This document shows, piece by piece, positions 33,901-44,934 of a stretch of DNA of 64,000 nt (position 1 is the first letter of the stretch; every line of letters begins with the position of its first letter). Below the pieces are notes generated by a model, which was given only the letters and a program-made list of their open reading frames with translations, had not been told where the DNA came from and searched no databases. Source of the DNA: Dermacentor variabilis (lineage: Eukaryota; Arthropoda; Arachnida; Ixodida; Ixodidae); assembly GCF_050947875.1 (NCBI RefSeq), contig NC_134573.1, forward strand, positions 49,424,115 through 49,488,114, written 5' to 3'. A program made the translations under genes and the position numbers.

Positions 33901-35616
33901 GATCGGACAGCCAGGGCCCGTCGTTTTGAGGTGGGCGATGAGGTCATGATATTGCGCACATCGCTAAACAACAAACTAGAAGTGCAGTGGGAGGGCCCAG
34001 CACGAATTGTTCAGAAACTGTCGGACGTTAACTACGTGGTAAGTCTGCCAGGAAAGCGGAAAGCACAGCAAGTTTACCACTGTAATCTGCTCAAACCCTA
34101 TAAACAACGGGAAGCAGTGGTGTGCATGATGGTGAACGTTCCTGAAGAGCTTCCGGTCGAGCTTCCGGGACTAGGCTCAGTGACGAACAGGGAAGACACC
34201 GGTCAAGTCATTAGTGACCTTATCTGTAAAGCACCGCTGTCGCCCGAGCAGAAAACCGAACTACACCAGCTATTACAAGAGTTTCAAGGTCTGTTCTCTG
34301 AGAGGCCTGGTAGGAGTTCTGTCCTTACTCATGACATACAACTTACCTCCCCAGAGCCAGTACGATCCAAGGCGTATCGGGTGTCACCCCGCCAGAGCGA
34401 TATTATGGAGGCTGAGGTAAAGAAAATGCTACAGCTCGGTGTTATTGAGGCAGGTGAGTGTGATTATACCTCCCCTTTGATTTTAGTTGAGGTACCGGGC
34501 AAGGAACCTCGTCCTTGCGTCGACTACCGCAGGCTTAATTCCATCACTAAGGATCAAATTTATCCGATCCCTAACATCGAGGAGCGCCTTGAGAAAGTTA
34601 GTAGCGCTCAGTTTATTTCCACCCTAGATCTTGTCAGGGGTTATTGGCAGGTTCCACTTACAGAAGAGGCTAGTAGGTATGCGGCGTTCATTTCACCAAT
34701 GGGAACATTCCGTCCTAAAGTGTTGAGTTTTGGTGTGAAGAACGCGCCATACTGTTTTTCAAGCCTTATGGATAAAGTGTTGCGGGGACAGCAAGAATTC
34801 GCTTTACCGTATCTAGACGACGTAGCAATATTCTCCGCATCCTGGTCTGAGCATATGGCACACTTGCGGGCAGTGCTAACCCGCCTGCGCGAAGCGGGCT
34901 TGACAGTCAAGGCTCCTAAGTGCCAGTTAGCACAGGCCGAGGTTGTCTACCTCGGTCACGTGATTGGTCAGGGTCGTCGCCGCCCCTCTGAAATAAAGGT
35001 GGCCGCTGTGCGAGACTTCCCGCAACCGCGCACGAAGACCGATATTCGGTCGTTCTTAGGTGTCGCCGGCTACTATCAGAGGTACATCCCCAGGTACTCT
35101 GATATCGCGGCTCCCCTGACGGATGCTCTTAGAAAGACAGAGCCTCAAACAGTCATCTGGGACGAGACAAAGGAAAGAGGTTTTAGCGCCCTAAAGAGTG
35201 CCCTAACAAGCCAGCCTGTGCTACGATCGCCAGACTATACAAAAGGGTTCGTTGTTCAGTGCGATGCTAGTGAGCGAGGCATGGGCGTTGTACTGTGCCA
35301 ACGGGAAAATGGAGAAGTAGAACACCCCGTCCTGTATGCTAGTCGTAAGCTGACCAGTCGTGAGCAGGCGTATAGCGCCACCGAGAAAGACTGTGCATGT
35401 CTCGTGTGGGCCGTTCAGAAATTGTCATGCTATCTAGCCGGCTCGAGGTTTATCATTGAGACGGATCACTGCCGTCTCCAATGGCTGCAGACCATCTCTT
35501 CCAAAAATGGCCACCTCCTGCGCTGGAGCCTCGCTTTGCAACAATATTCCTTTGAGGTGCGTTACAAAAAGGGGAGTCTCAACGGTAACGCCGATGGCTT
35601 AAGTCGAAGCCCCTAA
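30991..35616 (+). CDS. Gag-Pol polyprotein, order gag-PR-IN-RT-RH
   Basis: A single frame of 1541 codons. Residues about 50-125 form a highly charged coiled coil with 11-residue KEQKEKEER-type repeats. Residues about 220-306 resemble a SCAN domain (EAFRRKFLENEKG, then LEQFYSRLPENVRYWV, then AAELAEEF). Two CCHC knuckles lie at 374-387 and 401-414. A protease-like block has D455-S-A where D-S/T-G is expected. Integrase has H700, H707, C737 and C740, then D770, D829 and E864, and a GPY/F-like module at about 979-1025. Reverse transcriptase follows, with catalytic D1213 and YLDD at 1274-1277. RNase H (D1425 onward) ends at the stop. Integrase ahead of RT is the reverse of most Ty3 elements. Gag and Pol share one frame, so processing would depend on a protease whose motif looks damaged. 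Confidence 0.92.
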   Translation: MDLKSLRKPKLLELARELGLDVSDKLRKPELLRAILELEAEDDELSECLETIEERETAKRQERELKEQKEKEERELKEQKEKEERERKEQKEKEERERKEQKEREQQERDRQHALEMKRLEVEMERARNGSQAHGAGERVLFKMTDLMRPFQLGEDIGLFLVNFERTCEKQGFSRETWPQRLLTLLPGEAADVVARLNREEAEDFDKVKSSLLKKYRLSAEAFRRKFLENEKGRSESYTEFAYRLMSNMQEWLKEEKAFGDHDKVLQCFGLEQFYSRLPENVRYWVLDRPDVCTVAKAAELAEEFVTRRARGAKDGQKGEFGSKFERPKFTPMRLKGDTRSADASESSPTKRKETAAAEAERRKRFEMRQARVCYTCQKPGHFSAQCPDRKRFEMRQARVCYTCQKPGHFSAQCPETTPKVVFFSLCSTDENMKLLEPYMRDLLVNGKECRVLRDSAATMDVVHPSYVEPHMFTGECAWIKQAVEAHSVCLPVAKVLIEGPFGALETEAAVSSMPPPQYPYLFSNRSDHLLREKGLLFGEASVQALTRSKVRELAAKAVVAGPTLSNNEKGSEAQQADIQSTPELNKIESVALKAPDTGEEMPDTGKLEELSTDLLIAPTSDGLNRLLKVSRSALIAEQKKDGSLENVRCNAKEGIARENARFVERGGVLYRKYLDRRGVEFDQLIVPQCYRQDLLRLTHGGSWSGHLGVKKTKDRLLQEYYWPGCFRDADHFVRTCDTCQRVGKPGDKSRAPLKLVPIITEPFRRLVIDTVGPLPVTATGYRHILTVICPATKFPEAVPLKELSSVEIVNALLSIFARVGFPVEIQSDQGTVFTSALTTTFLERCGVKLLHSSVYHPQSNSVEKLHSVMKRVLRALCFEHRTDWELCLPGVMFALRTAPHAATGFSPAELVYGRSLRSPLRMLRESWEGRGDDPVVVEYVLKLLERLRRAQELSGEAMAKAQQRAKVYYDRTARARRFEVGDEVMILRTSLNNKLEVQWEGPARIVQKLSDVNYVVSLPGKRKAQQVYHCNLLKPYKQREAVVCMMVNVPEELPVELPGLGSVTNREDTGQVISDLICKAPLSPEQKTELHQLLQEFQGLFSERPGRSSVLTHDIQLTSPEPVRSKAYRVSPRQSDIMEAEVKKMLQLGVIEAGECDYTSPLILVEVPGKEPRPCVDYRRLNSITKDQIYPIPNIEERLEKVSSAQFISTLDLVRGYWQVPLTEEASRYAAFISPMGTFRPKVLSFGVKNAPYCFSSLMDKVLRGQQEFALPYLDDVAIFSASWSEHMAHLRAVLTRLREAGLTVKAPKCQLAQAEVVYLGHVIGQGRRRPSEIKVAAVRDFPQPRTKTDIRSFLGVAGYYQRYIPRYSDIAAPLTDALRKTEPQTVIWDETKERGFSALKSALTSQPVLRSPDYTKGFVVQCDASERGMGVVLCQRENGEVEHPVLYASRKLTSREQAYSATEKDCACLVWAVQKLSCYLAGSRFIIETDHCRLQWLQTISSKNGHLLRWSLALQQYSFEVRYKKGSLNGNADGLSRSP
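32077..32238 (+). repeat. 81-bp tandem duplication of the zinc-knuckle segment
   Basis: Two adjacent 81-bp units (32077-32157 and 32158-32238) differ at about four bases. Each encodes one CCHC knuckle, so the copy number of the RNA-binding motif has doubled in frame. Confidence 0.95.
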
Positions 35617-36097
35617 CGTAGGAATCAGCCTCAAAATTGTTTGTTACTGATGTTTTTCTTCCTGAGGCAGGATTTTTAACATATTGCTTTTGTTTAGTGT
35701 TTCAAAGTGATGACATGCTTTCTAGTGCAATTTTCCAATTTGTGGATGCGTTCTAAGTGCTGCTAGACTACTGTAAGGAACTAGGCAAAGGTATAGAAGG
35801 GGAAAGAGCCTGGCAGGGCTTAGTGAGGGTTGTGCCGTGCTTGCTGACTGAGCGGTTGAGTTTCAGCGTAGTTCTAACGCTTGCCGGGAACGAGAACAAA
35901 AATGTGAACTCTCCCGAAGTCACTTTGCAGTGTCCTGTGCGAACCTGAACGAGAGAACGAGGCCTTCTCTGTGCGCTGCGCTCAAGAAACGTCGAGGGAC
36001 GCCCGACTTCGGTTATGAGCATCATCGAGCGACATCCCTCCGGACAGCGGATGCAGTTCCCTGTCCATCGGGATCTCCTTCCCCCGGCGGGGCGGTC
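35617..36097 (+). other. 3' untranslated region of the LTR element
   Basis: No envelope-like frame. The sequence just before the 3' LTR is CCCCCGGCGGGGCGGTC, G-rich but not a classical purine-only tract. Confidence 0.7.
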
Positions 36098-36909
36098 TGT
36101 TACGTTTCGCCTACGACGTGCGGTTTAGCCGGCGCGACTGCAACAAAGCGGCAGACATTTTGGCCCGTTCGGCGTCGCCGCTACGCTCCCCGCCAAGCGC
36201 GTCCAGGCGTGTTCCGATGCCACGTGTCTTCATGTGCGTGTGAGTGTATGTGCCATTGTGCCCGACCGGCGGCGATACGACAGCAGGAGTCACCTTCTCC
36301 TCCCCATTGTGCCCGACCGGCGGCGATACGACAGCAGGAGTCACCTTCTCCTCCCCATTGTGCCCGACCGGCGGCGATAGGACAGTAGGAGTCACCTTCT
36401 CCTCCCCATTGTGCCCGACCGGCGGCGATACGACAGTGTGAGTCACCTTCTCCTCCCCATTGTGCCCGACCGGAGGCGACACGACAGTGTGAGCCACCTG
36501 CTCCTCCCCTTTGTGCCCGACCGGCGGCGATACGACAGTATGCGTCACCTTATCCCATTGTACAGTCACGTGCTCGTCTATATAGGGGTTCCTTCTTGCC
36601 CTCAACTGCGAGAGTATAAAAACAGCTGCCCCCGGACGCCAAAGGGAGGGCTCCGATTTCTTCTGTTGAGTAAAGTGCACTCCCGTCTCTCTACTTCGGT
36701 CAACCTGACCGCCAACTCTTTGCGATGTTAGAATAAACAAGTTGTTTTGTTGTTACCAGTCGACTCATGCTTTGCCGGGACCTTCGGATGCTTCCAGTTG
36801 TACCCCAGGCCGCCAGGCCAACGCTACCCTTGGGGCTTGCGACCCAGGTGCAACAACGGGCGTCAGCGCCGAGTTCCCAACAGGTCGTACCATCGGTGCG
36901 ACCACAACA
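36098..36909 (+). repeat. 3' LTR
   Basis: 812 bp, TGTTACG to ACAACA, with the same six-unit 51-bp array (36249-36550), TATAAAA at 36615-36621 and AATAAA at 36732-36737 as the 5' LTR. Confidence 0.9.
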
Positions 36910-36913
36910 ACTC
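36910..36913 (+). repeat. Target-site duplication of the LTR element, right copy
   Basis: ACTC. Its last two bases also belong to the target duplication of the following SINE. Confidence 0.75.
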
Positions 36914-36924
36914 CCTGTAACGAT

Positions 36925-37156
36925 TAGATTATGGGGTTTTACGTGCCAAAACCACTTTCTGATTATGAGGCACGCCGTAGTGGAGGGCTCCGGAAATTTC
37001 GGCCAACTGGGGTTCTTTAACGTGCGCCTAAATCTAAGTACACGGGTGTTTTCGCATTTCGCCCCCATCGAAATGCGGCCGCCGTGGCCGGGATTCGATC
37101 CCGCGACCTCGTGCTCAGCAGCCTAAAGCCATTGCCACTGAGCAACCACGGCGGGT
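36925..37156 (-). mobile_element. tRNA-derived SINE (Ruka-like), near complete
   Basis: Antisense SINE with box-B-like sequence near 37090-37105 and the tRNA-like head near 37130-37150. A 13-bp duplication, TCCCTGTAACGAT, flanks it at 36912-36924 and 37157-37169. The target lies across the right flank of the LTR retrotransposon. Confidence 0.85.
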
Positions 37157-37169
37157 TCCCTGTAACGAT

Positions 37170-37685
37170 AAGGGTGGTAAGTGTGGTAAGTGTGACATAC
37201 TTCCTGCGTTCTCAAAATCCCTGTTATGTTTCAGGGAAAGTGATCACTACTTGAAATAGGTTGCTTATGTCTAAGAGGACAAGAAAGACATCGGTGAAGA
37301 ATACAGGACAGGGGTGAACTTGAAACTAAGAAAGTTTCAAGTTGGATATATCGCAGCTTTTATTGGCTGACTTCTTTTGCTCCGTTAATTTCAGATATTG
37401 CTGCCAAAACTGAAAGAATCAACAAGTAGGGCAAACTCAAAACAGAGTACAAGAAAGGGTAGAGGTAGTCCGCTTAAACATTATATTCTGACACGCAACG
37501 AAGACGATTTTTTAATCCTGGTCTGAAGAAGACGACGCTCTGGACTTCACGCGCTGTCTACCATGTTGTTGTACCAGGTATCATGCGCTGCACCATGTAC
37601 CAGTGTTAGTTTAGTTAGCAAGCCAATGTTTGCAAGTTCATGCAGTTGGTAACACTATTGTCTTACTTTGTATAGCTATCTACTA
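37170..37685. other. No recognisable gene
   Basis: No motif seen between the SINE and the TIR transposon. Confidence 0.6.
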
Positions 37686-38669
37686 GGGCTGTATAACGTA
37701 AAACTATTCCAAGATGTTTTTATTCCAATCTGCTAACGTCAACTTTGCGTAACCACTGACGCACTCATCGGGCAGTCACCTGCGGGGTTGTCTGAACAAG
37801 CCAATCAAACGCTATCCTCGTTCATAGGAGGTCACTTTTGTTTGCTTGAAAAATGAATAACATTACCTACAATGAGCGGCTTGTCTTATCTAATTGGATC
37901 ACAAGAGGTGAGGAGCACGCTCAAGTGGAGAGGGATTTGATGGGGCCGAACCAGTGCACTGAAAATAGATAACCGGATGAAGAAGGTGGTGCCACCCTCT
38001 GCGATTGGTCCGCCTTCTCTTACTTAGCTTGCAGTGGCTCGTCAACAATCGGGGCGACATGCAATGGAAGCTTAAGAATGACGCTAAAACGGATCCTCAG
38101 CAAAGAACAATTGGCAGAACGAGGTCGTAAACGTGCCGACAGTTCACCAATACGTTACACGACCACGCAAGAAGTCTTATTACACGCAAATAAATGCATG
38201 CTCTCCGGCAGGTGCGAGTAGCCAGTGCCTCAGCGATCGGCGGCAGCCATCTTTTATTGCTTTCGGAACGCGGCAGCCTGCGGCTACTGAGAAGAAAATT
38301 TAGTTTTGTTCGGCATATTAATGCATGTTTACCGCGTACACGTCACTTGGATGCCATGAGCTTTTGCGGTTTTGTGACGTTGCTCGACAGGCGGATGAAG
38401 TGGGCGCAGCCGTAAAACCTTTGACCAATATCCGAGGGCTACTGGCGAAAAGGCGTCGAATGAGAAATGAATATTTCTCTTTTGATCGGTAAAATTATGC
38501 ATAATTAATGCGTACACGTCATATAAGATGGGGAACTATCACGGTTTTCGTGGCGTCGAGTGGCAGACAGATGAAGGGGGGTGGTCCAAAAAAGTTTTTG
38601 ATCAGTGGCGGAGGGCTGATTGCAGAATTGGAATAGAAAAATTTGGAATATTCTTACGTTATAGCGCCC
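37686..38669 (+). mobile_element. TIR DNA transposon, non-autonomous, copy 2
   Basis: About 984 bp. The left end reads GGGCTGTATAACGTAAAACT and the reverse complement of the right end reads GGGCGCTATAACGTAAGAAT, both followed by ATTCCAA. A 3-bp CTA flanks both sides (37683-37685 and 38670-38672). The interior matches the element at 4048-5308 in the opposite orientation, with shared blocks such as ATAGGAGGTCACTTTT, GAGGAGCACGCTCAAGTGGA and TATTACACGCAAATAA. There is no transposase frame. Copy 1 carries an extra roughly 265-bp insertion that this copy lacks. Confidence 0.75.
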
Positions 38670-38672
38670 CTA

Positions 38673-39289
38673 ATTTTGCCATCGCCATTGGTGCTCCGCC
38701 TTTCGGGCGTAAGCGCAACATTTTGAAACCCAATTCTGGGAACATGTAGCTTCTTTAGCGAATGTGTCTCGGCCACATTTGCTCATCCACTGACGCTACC
38801 GTGGCGCGGTTTACAGATACAAGAATTCCTGGAAAGGAACTAGGCTATCAGCACGTAATATTCGTGCGAAAGCCGGTCTTTGGGACAGTTGTTACTTTTT
38901 TTTTCTTTTCTGGTAAGGGCAAGTTGTAGAAAAGTTGAACTGATGGAAATCTTGTGACAAAAGAGATACAGTGGAATTGCGTACAACAAAAACAGAAAGA
39001 ACTTTATAAGGATGGCTGGGACGTCTTGGTCATCATATGTGGCCCTGGAGGCTCGCCTCACTAACTGTACTTACATAGACGAAAATTATTAGAACGAAGG
39101 CAACTTTAACACCTATCTGTAGCATAGAACGGAGACAAAATAACAACGGCGGTACACCAACAGCTAAAGAGTTTATTTATCTCGCTATTGCCTGCCAACC
39201 AAGTAGCCAGATAGGAAAACTGCTTACTTGATCTACATCCTTGGCCCTCCGGAATGGAACCGATATCAACGAGTGTCAGTTTTTGATAA
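38673..39289. other. No recognisable gene
   Basis: No motif or repeat boundary recognised. Confidence 0.55.
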
Positions 39290-39480
39290 ATTCGTTCTTG
39301 GGTTTTACATGCCAATACCACAATGGGGATTATGAGGACTTAGGAATGCCGGTATAATTTCGACCACCCTGTGGTTCTTTAACGTGCACCCAATCCCATT
39401 TAGTCCCATTGACATGCGGCCACCACGGCCAGCATTTGATGTCGTGTCCTCGGGTTGCATGCGCTGGATTTTCCTCTACA
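39290..39480 (-). mobile_element. Decayed SINE copy (Ruka-like)
   Basis: Antisense similarity to the SINE body: GGGTTTTACATGCCAATACCA, GGTTCTTTAACGTGCACCCA and GACATGCGGCCACCACGGCC match positions in the better copies. It is strongly diverged and shows no target duplication. Confidence 0.65.
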
Positions 39481-40287
39481 CTCCATGCTAGGCTTGATGA
39501 TTTTTCAGTCAAAGCTACCCTGTTTACTCACTTTCGTTAGTTGAGCTTTCGTTACAGCGTAACGTTATTTGGATAATAACCCAATACTACGAAGGCCCAG
39601 AAGTGCAACATGTGTAGAGTGAGGAACATTCAACCGTTTGTAGTGCACCATTGCCACTAATGCCGTGGGCGAATGACAATAAATCAACGACTAAATGTCA
39701 ACAATGGTCGCGCTGATTTTCAGACATGCGGAGAAAAAATACGTGGAAAGTGAAACCGAAAACACTTGCACAGCACTGAAATAGCATTACCATACCTAAA
39801 CTTTTCTTTGTGTAAACTTTTGAAGGCAAACGGTAAATATAGTCGATAGTTCGAGGGCCAGCAACGATTCATATGTAGATGTACCTCACAGTCAGTTTCT
39901 AATTTCTAATGCCTTGTCCCCGTACTACGATATGTGAGGACTGCTTATCACTAACGCTTTTTTGGTATTTGAGATTTATTATTTTTCACACAAAGAATTT
40001 GGCTGCCTAGACAAATAAAGCGTTTTTTTGGGACTAACACATATTACTATTGAGCTTCAAACGTCCGATTGCAATAGTTTGTCTTTTTCCGAGGAAGCTT
40101 TGGCCAAGAGCAAGAATACTTGTTTTCGCGTTATCGTACCACGCAGCTATAATGCAAAAGTAGGCTGTATAGCACGATGCTATACAATCTGTCAGCGACA
40201 CAGAGCGAAACACTTCCACAAACACCTACGGCACGACCTACATATACAAATGCGAGGTAAAAGTAAACCATACGCACACGTGCGCGC

Positions 40288-40324
<37 letters not shown>

Positions 40325-43300
40325 CACACACACATGTACAAAAAGAAAATAAAATGTAGCATGCAGTGTTGGCGTTTATAAGGCTCTTGTACGAAAAATG
40401 CAGAGAGACAGGAAATCTTTATGGACCAGTGTCATAGGGACAGTACTGTAGGCTGCATTACCAACGTGGGGCAACCTTGCAGTGACTTTTAGAAAACATT
40501 TGTCCAGGGCCTAATTTACCCTCAATAAAAAGCACAGAAAAAAATGTAAGTCATTTGCCACACCTCAAGTTATTGACCGAAATAATCGCGAGAAAAAATT
40601 TTCTCCCTTGACAACCCTGTGTTTAGAAACATAACTTTCCATGCAGGAGGCTTCTAAATTGTTGATAAATCTACTTTTGTGTACCGGGTATGGGGTTCAT
40701 GGTTCAAACTCAAGCGCCACAATGAGGACCGCTCCTACACCGAAAGGACGCCTAAAACATGGTACTTAGGAGGGTGATGGTTTGGGCTAGGTGGTTTTCC
40801 ATTATAGATTGCGTGGTACAGCGCGAAGCAGGCGCAAAGGAGGCAAGAAAAATGAGGGCAAGTGCTTGTGCTCCTTTTTTTTGCGTCTTTTGTCCCTATT
40901 TCGTGCTCTACCACACAATCTAAAACATGGTATCTCGCCTTCGCTATACCGGGGCGTCGCACTAAGCTGGCTAAGCAGGCCCATGTCATCGTCCGTATCT
41001 TTCGGGAAAAGTTGTCTGTTGGTAAGGAGATGAGATCGGGAGGTTGAGGGACACTAGAAACGGATGTATTTTACATATTTATACATCTGGCTCGGAATAC
41101 GGCAGCAGGATCCTTGTCTGAGCTCGCTACATGTCTGAGCGCACACATCAGCGCACAGTAACTGCAATAAATGTGTCTGCTTTTAAAACACTCGTTTTCC
41201 CTAGGCAAGTAGGTGAGGTAATCTGATGACTGGGCCTCGGCCAATCCTAATGGTCGGATTGTTCGCAAAATGCCACCCCTTACGTCGTACCGTTGCGCCA
41301 GACTTCACCTCGAACGTTATGCGACCTCCCCCCCCCCCATACGAAGCAGCCAGGTGGCAATTGGGAAGTTGAAGTCTACGCCGTTCTCGCAAAAGTCATT
41401 ACGTTGCATCAATTAGTGGACTTTCCGTGACGGTGAGCTTGCAGCGACCTGGAAACCCTAGCCTTCACAGTTCTTATCATTTCTGCGGAATCCGGGGGTC
41501 GTTGTCACCTTAAAGGAAGCCCGTCAACATTCAGTGCCGGGGCTGCGTCGTAGTATAGGCAGCGCTGGTCATGTGGTCGCTTCGTGGGAAGCACTGAAGG
41601 AATGCTCATTGCCGTATTGAGACGCAAAACTACCCACAGGTAAAATTATTCCTGGAAACTAACCTAGTCGTCATTTGAATGCCACATACTGGGTATGTCG
41701 GTTTGATTCTACGTCACTGAAACACCGAGCCTGAGGCCATAGGCTCTGATTGCCGCTTTAAATAAACGTTTTCACGGTCACACTCCTCTGTTATGGTGAA
41801 ATATTATTTGCAATATGTTTACCTTTCGCAGCACTTAGATATACTTTGCCTGCACGCAGGGTGTGTAATAAAAATGAAAATAGCCATTGGGAACATAGTC
41901 AAGCACACGACAACGTACCTGGTAACATCTGTCATATCAGACTTCCTATGCGTGATAGTTCATGCTTGCAACCTGCACAGATATTCTGGGGTTCCAAGCC
42001 TGACTTAAAGCATGCTTATTCATCGGCAGAGCTGCTAGAGGGTGCTATAATGAAAACGCAAGTTTGGGCACCCTGAAGGTAATTGACCGAAGAAGCCTGC
42101 AGTCAGCACTAGATGCAGTCACCTCACTAGACATGCTTGCCCTACATTTGTCCTAAATCCTTCTTATTATATCTTTCGCTGTAATGCAGCATGGTGTCCA
42201 TATGAGAAGGGACACATTGGACTCATTAGGGAGCGAATGATCGCACAGCAAACGCTAGTTGTGGGTTTCCGTTCGAAAATATTGTGTGTGAAAACTGAGT
42301 AGCCAATAATTCATCCGAAATAGGCTGACGAAATGTAAAACAGGACAGGAAGGCACACAGAGATGAGCAATGAATAAGTGCCGTCATCTGCATTGAACGG
42401 GTTTCAGGCGCCATGTGAGTTGTCTCTTTGGTATTTCCAACTTTAAGTTAGTGGGCGATCTTTCGCGCCTCAGTCGCGACAGCACAAGGCTTTGGTGTTG
42501 CTATGGGACGAGAGCCAGCAGGTCTGCTCTAGAGCTCGTTTTAGAGCGCTGCTTTTTGCTGTGGCCGAACGGCTAGTCACTTGACATTTTTCAATTTGCT
42601 TGGCGTTTTTTTTACCAGGCAGAAGAGATAAACAGGCAAAAAGTGCCTGGCTGAAAACATGCCAGCTCTACCTTTTCTTTTACTTTCGTACAAATTATTT
42701 TTTGACAACAAGGCATTCAGAGCCGTAATAAAGGATGGGTAATAGCAAATAAATATTTAATTGAATGACATCAACAAAACATTATTTACAGGTACTCCAC
42801 TTGACTGTGGGCAATATGCACTTGGTTACATTCAGTAGAATGGCCCGTGTTTTTTTTTTCCTTTTATAAACACGGCCTACGATAACTGGGATACCCTTGA
42901 TATTGTAACGATGAGGAAGAAGAAAAAGACGATAGTCTTGAAGACGACGAAAAGTTGGCACAGCCTGGCTAGGGTCTGTTCTGTATCCGGGAACGTTTTC
43001 TGTTTTTAATCATATTGTATATAGTTTAGTACGCGTAACAATATATAATTACAGCTGTTCAAAAAATCACTTTAAAGTATGCGCTACGTGTATATTATCC
43101 TTTCTTCATTCCTTGTCCTTTAGGTACATCTATACGCCGGCGATGCCGAAACAACTCGGCTAACTAGCTGTGATGACCAGAAATAATTGCACTGACATGT
43201 CATGCAGATGACGAGGCGAAGGCGTTTTAAGTAATTTCACACCGCAATTTTAAAGCCTTGCGAACTGGAAAACGGATTTCAGTGCATCCGCACTTAAGAG

Positions 43301-44934
43301 GGTTAGCCGTTTCTGTGGGGCAGGTCACATTCATGGCATCAGTTTTTATTAAAGCAGAAAACAGGTGCAAATTGTGATGCTCCCCACTAAAAGCTAGAAG
43401 GTGCAACTCCAACACTTATATTGCAGACTTTATTTTGATCTACACCTTAAAATTGTCGTGTAATCATTTATGTAGATTAGTGAAGCAGCCAAAAAAATCA
43501 CGAACATTGGATATGGTTCCACATCATATTCATTCAACGTGAAGCCGAAGAAACAGAGGAACATAATCAACGAACGTAGCTGACGGCTGTGTCCGGTCCG
43601 GCTGTCACATGTCATTACTTTTGCGGCGGCGCCACATCACGGTGCCAGCGGTCCAAACTCATCCCGTGCCCTATGCCTTTAGGAGCCTTCTATGTTGTTG
43701 GACATCTCTTTTTGCCAACTGAGCTCATGATGCACGATCTGCCTGAAGGTTGACATGAGATAGAGCGGTCTGATGGTCGCGTACGATGGCTAGCAACAGT
43801 TGTGACAGGGATATGCATGCCAAAGATCGCTCTGATGTGGCGCGCTTTCGAGTAACGTAAGACGAACGTATTGCGTGGGCAGCGGAGTCTGCGCTCTGCT
43901 TACTAATAAGGAATCTGAAAACGTCGCATCATATGCCTTTTAAGAGGCGTAGGATCGTGTCCTGCCCTACCATGCATGAATTTCTCAGTTTGGGAATTTT
44001 TTTACCACCTCTTCGATGGGCTTTGTTAAAGTCACACCCAGAACTTGTACCCTTGAATATGTTAACTGCTCAGACAGTTTTCATCTCACCGCAGTGTCGC
44101 CGAAAGTGTCCTTGATCTCATAAACAAACCAGTCCGATGTTGAGGATGTATTGTTGTCTTTTTTTTAACGCGCCAGTGAAGTGTCAGTCAAGGGAAATGC
44201 GGCATTCACATCCGATCGGTTATACTAGATCTGCCTTTTATGGGAGGTAAGCCACATGTTGACGACCTCGCCTGTATTACATGCAAAAGTCCGTAACTGC
44301 CTTTCGAGATTCAATGGACATGACTGCAGCCGGCGCAGTCACTACCCACCTTCTCCATAAAATGTGTGGCATATACACCAGTGCCTTTGCGAATTGGTTT
44401 CTTGCGCTAGAAGACGCTGACAAAGAAAGGAGTCTACAGGACACATGAAGCGTTGTGCCGTGTACCTAGCTTTCCTTGTCCGCTTCGTCTAGCACAAAAA
44501 CCATTACGCATCCCATAGCCAACTGGCCCAAATCACAAATTCGAAGTCCGCCAGCACTGCTACATCCTATTTACTCAAAGGTGAAGACTAGTTGAGGTGG
44601 TAAGTGAAAAGATAGTCGCTAAGATATGCGGCTTGATAGAAAGACCGTCATCTTCTATTTAGACCGTTTTTCCCGTAGAACTGCAGAAGAATACTAAACG
44701 GCTCAGAAAACATGAAGTTGCTCTTCTTTAGATGTCTCAAGAAATGCACCTGAAGGAACGGTCATTTTTACGTTTTCTTTAAATGGTCAGCAATGCCTAA
44801 GTTGAAAAAAACTATTTCATGCTAATTTTTATACGTTAGAAATCTCAGTCTGGACTTGTGGATTCTAATGTATAATATTTGCTGCAGACATTACCGAATC
44901 GGGAGTAGTAGATGCCGACAAAATAAAATGTATA
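39481..44934. other. No recognisable gene over 5.4 kb
   Basis: Short frames only. A stretch at about 42907-43043 starts TGTAACGATGAGG and ends CGCGTAACA, like the two ends of an LTR, but it is only about 135 bp, with no flanking duplication seen. A microsatellite at 40281-40334 is listed separately. Confidence 0.45.
40281..40334. repeat. (GCAC)n/(CA)n microsatellite
   Basis: GC-repeat, then about nine GCAC units, then CA units. Confidence 0.95.

Larger units (their letters stand above)
29147..36909 (+). mobile_element. Ty3-type LTR retrotransposon with integrase before reverse transcriptase (Gmr1-like)
   Basis: A 7.76-kb element with two nearly identical LTRs (814 and 812 bp) beginning TGTTACG and ending ACAACA, and a 4-bp ACTC target duplication. 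It has one long gag-pol frame and no envelope frame. Hand comparison of the LTRs finds about six substitutions and one 2-bp indel, over 99% identity, so the insertion is recent. A solo LTR of a related subfamily is nested in its leader at 30180-30890. The domain order gag-protease-integrase-RT-RNase H and the SCAN-like gag match Gmr1-like elements. Confidence 0.9.

Noticed and set aside
35757..35948. Possible envelope-like frame after RNase H
   Set aside because: Only 63 codons with no signal peptide, transmembrane segment or glycosylation pattern; treated as 3' untranslated sequence.
42907..43043. Short LTR-like segment beginning TGTAACG and ending GTAACA
   Set aside because: Only about 135 bp, with no flanking duplication and no partner; the TG...CA ends may be chance.
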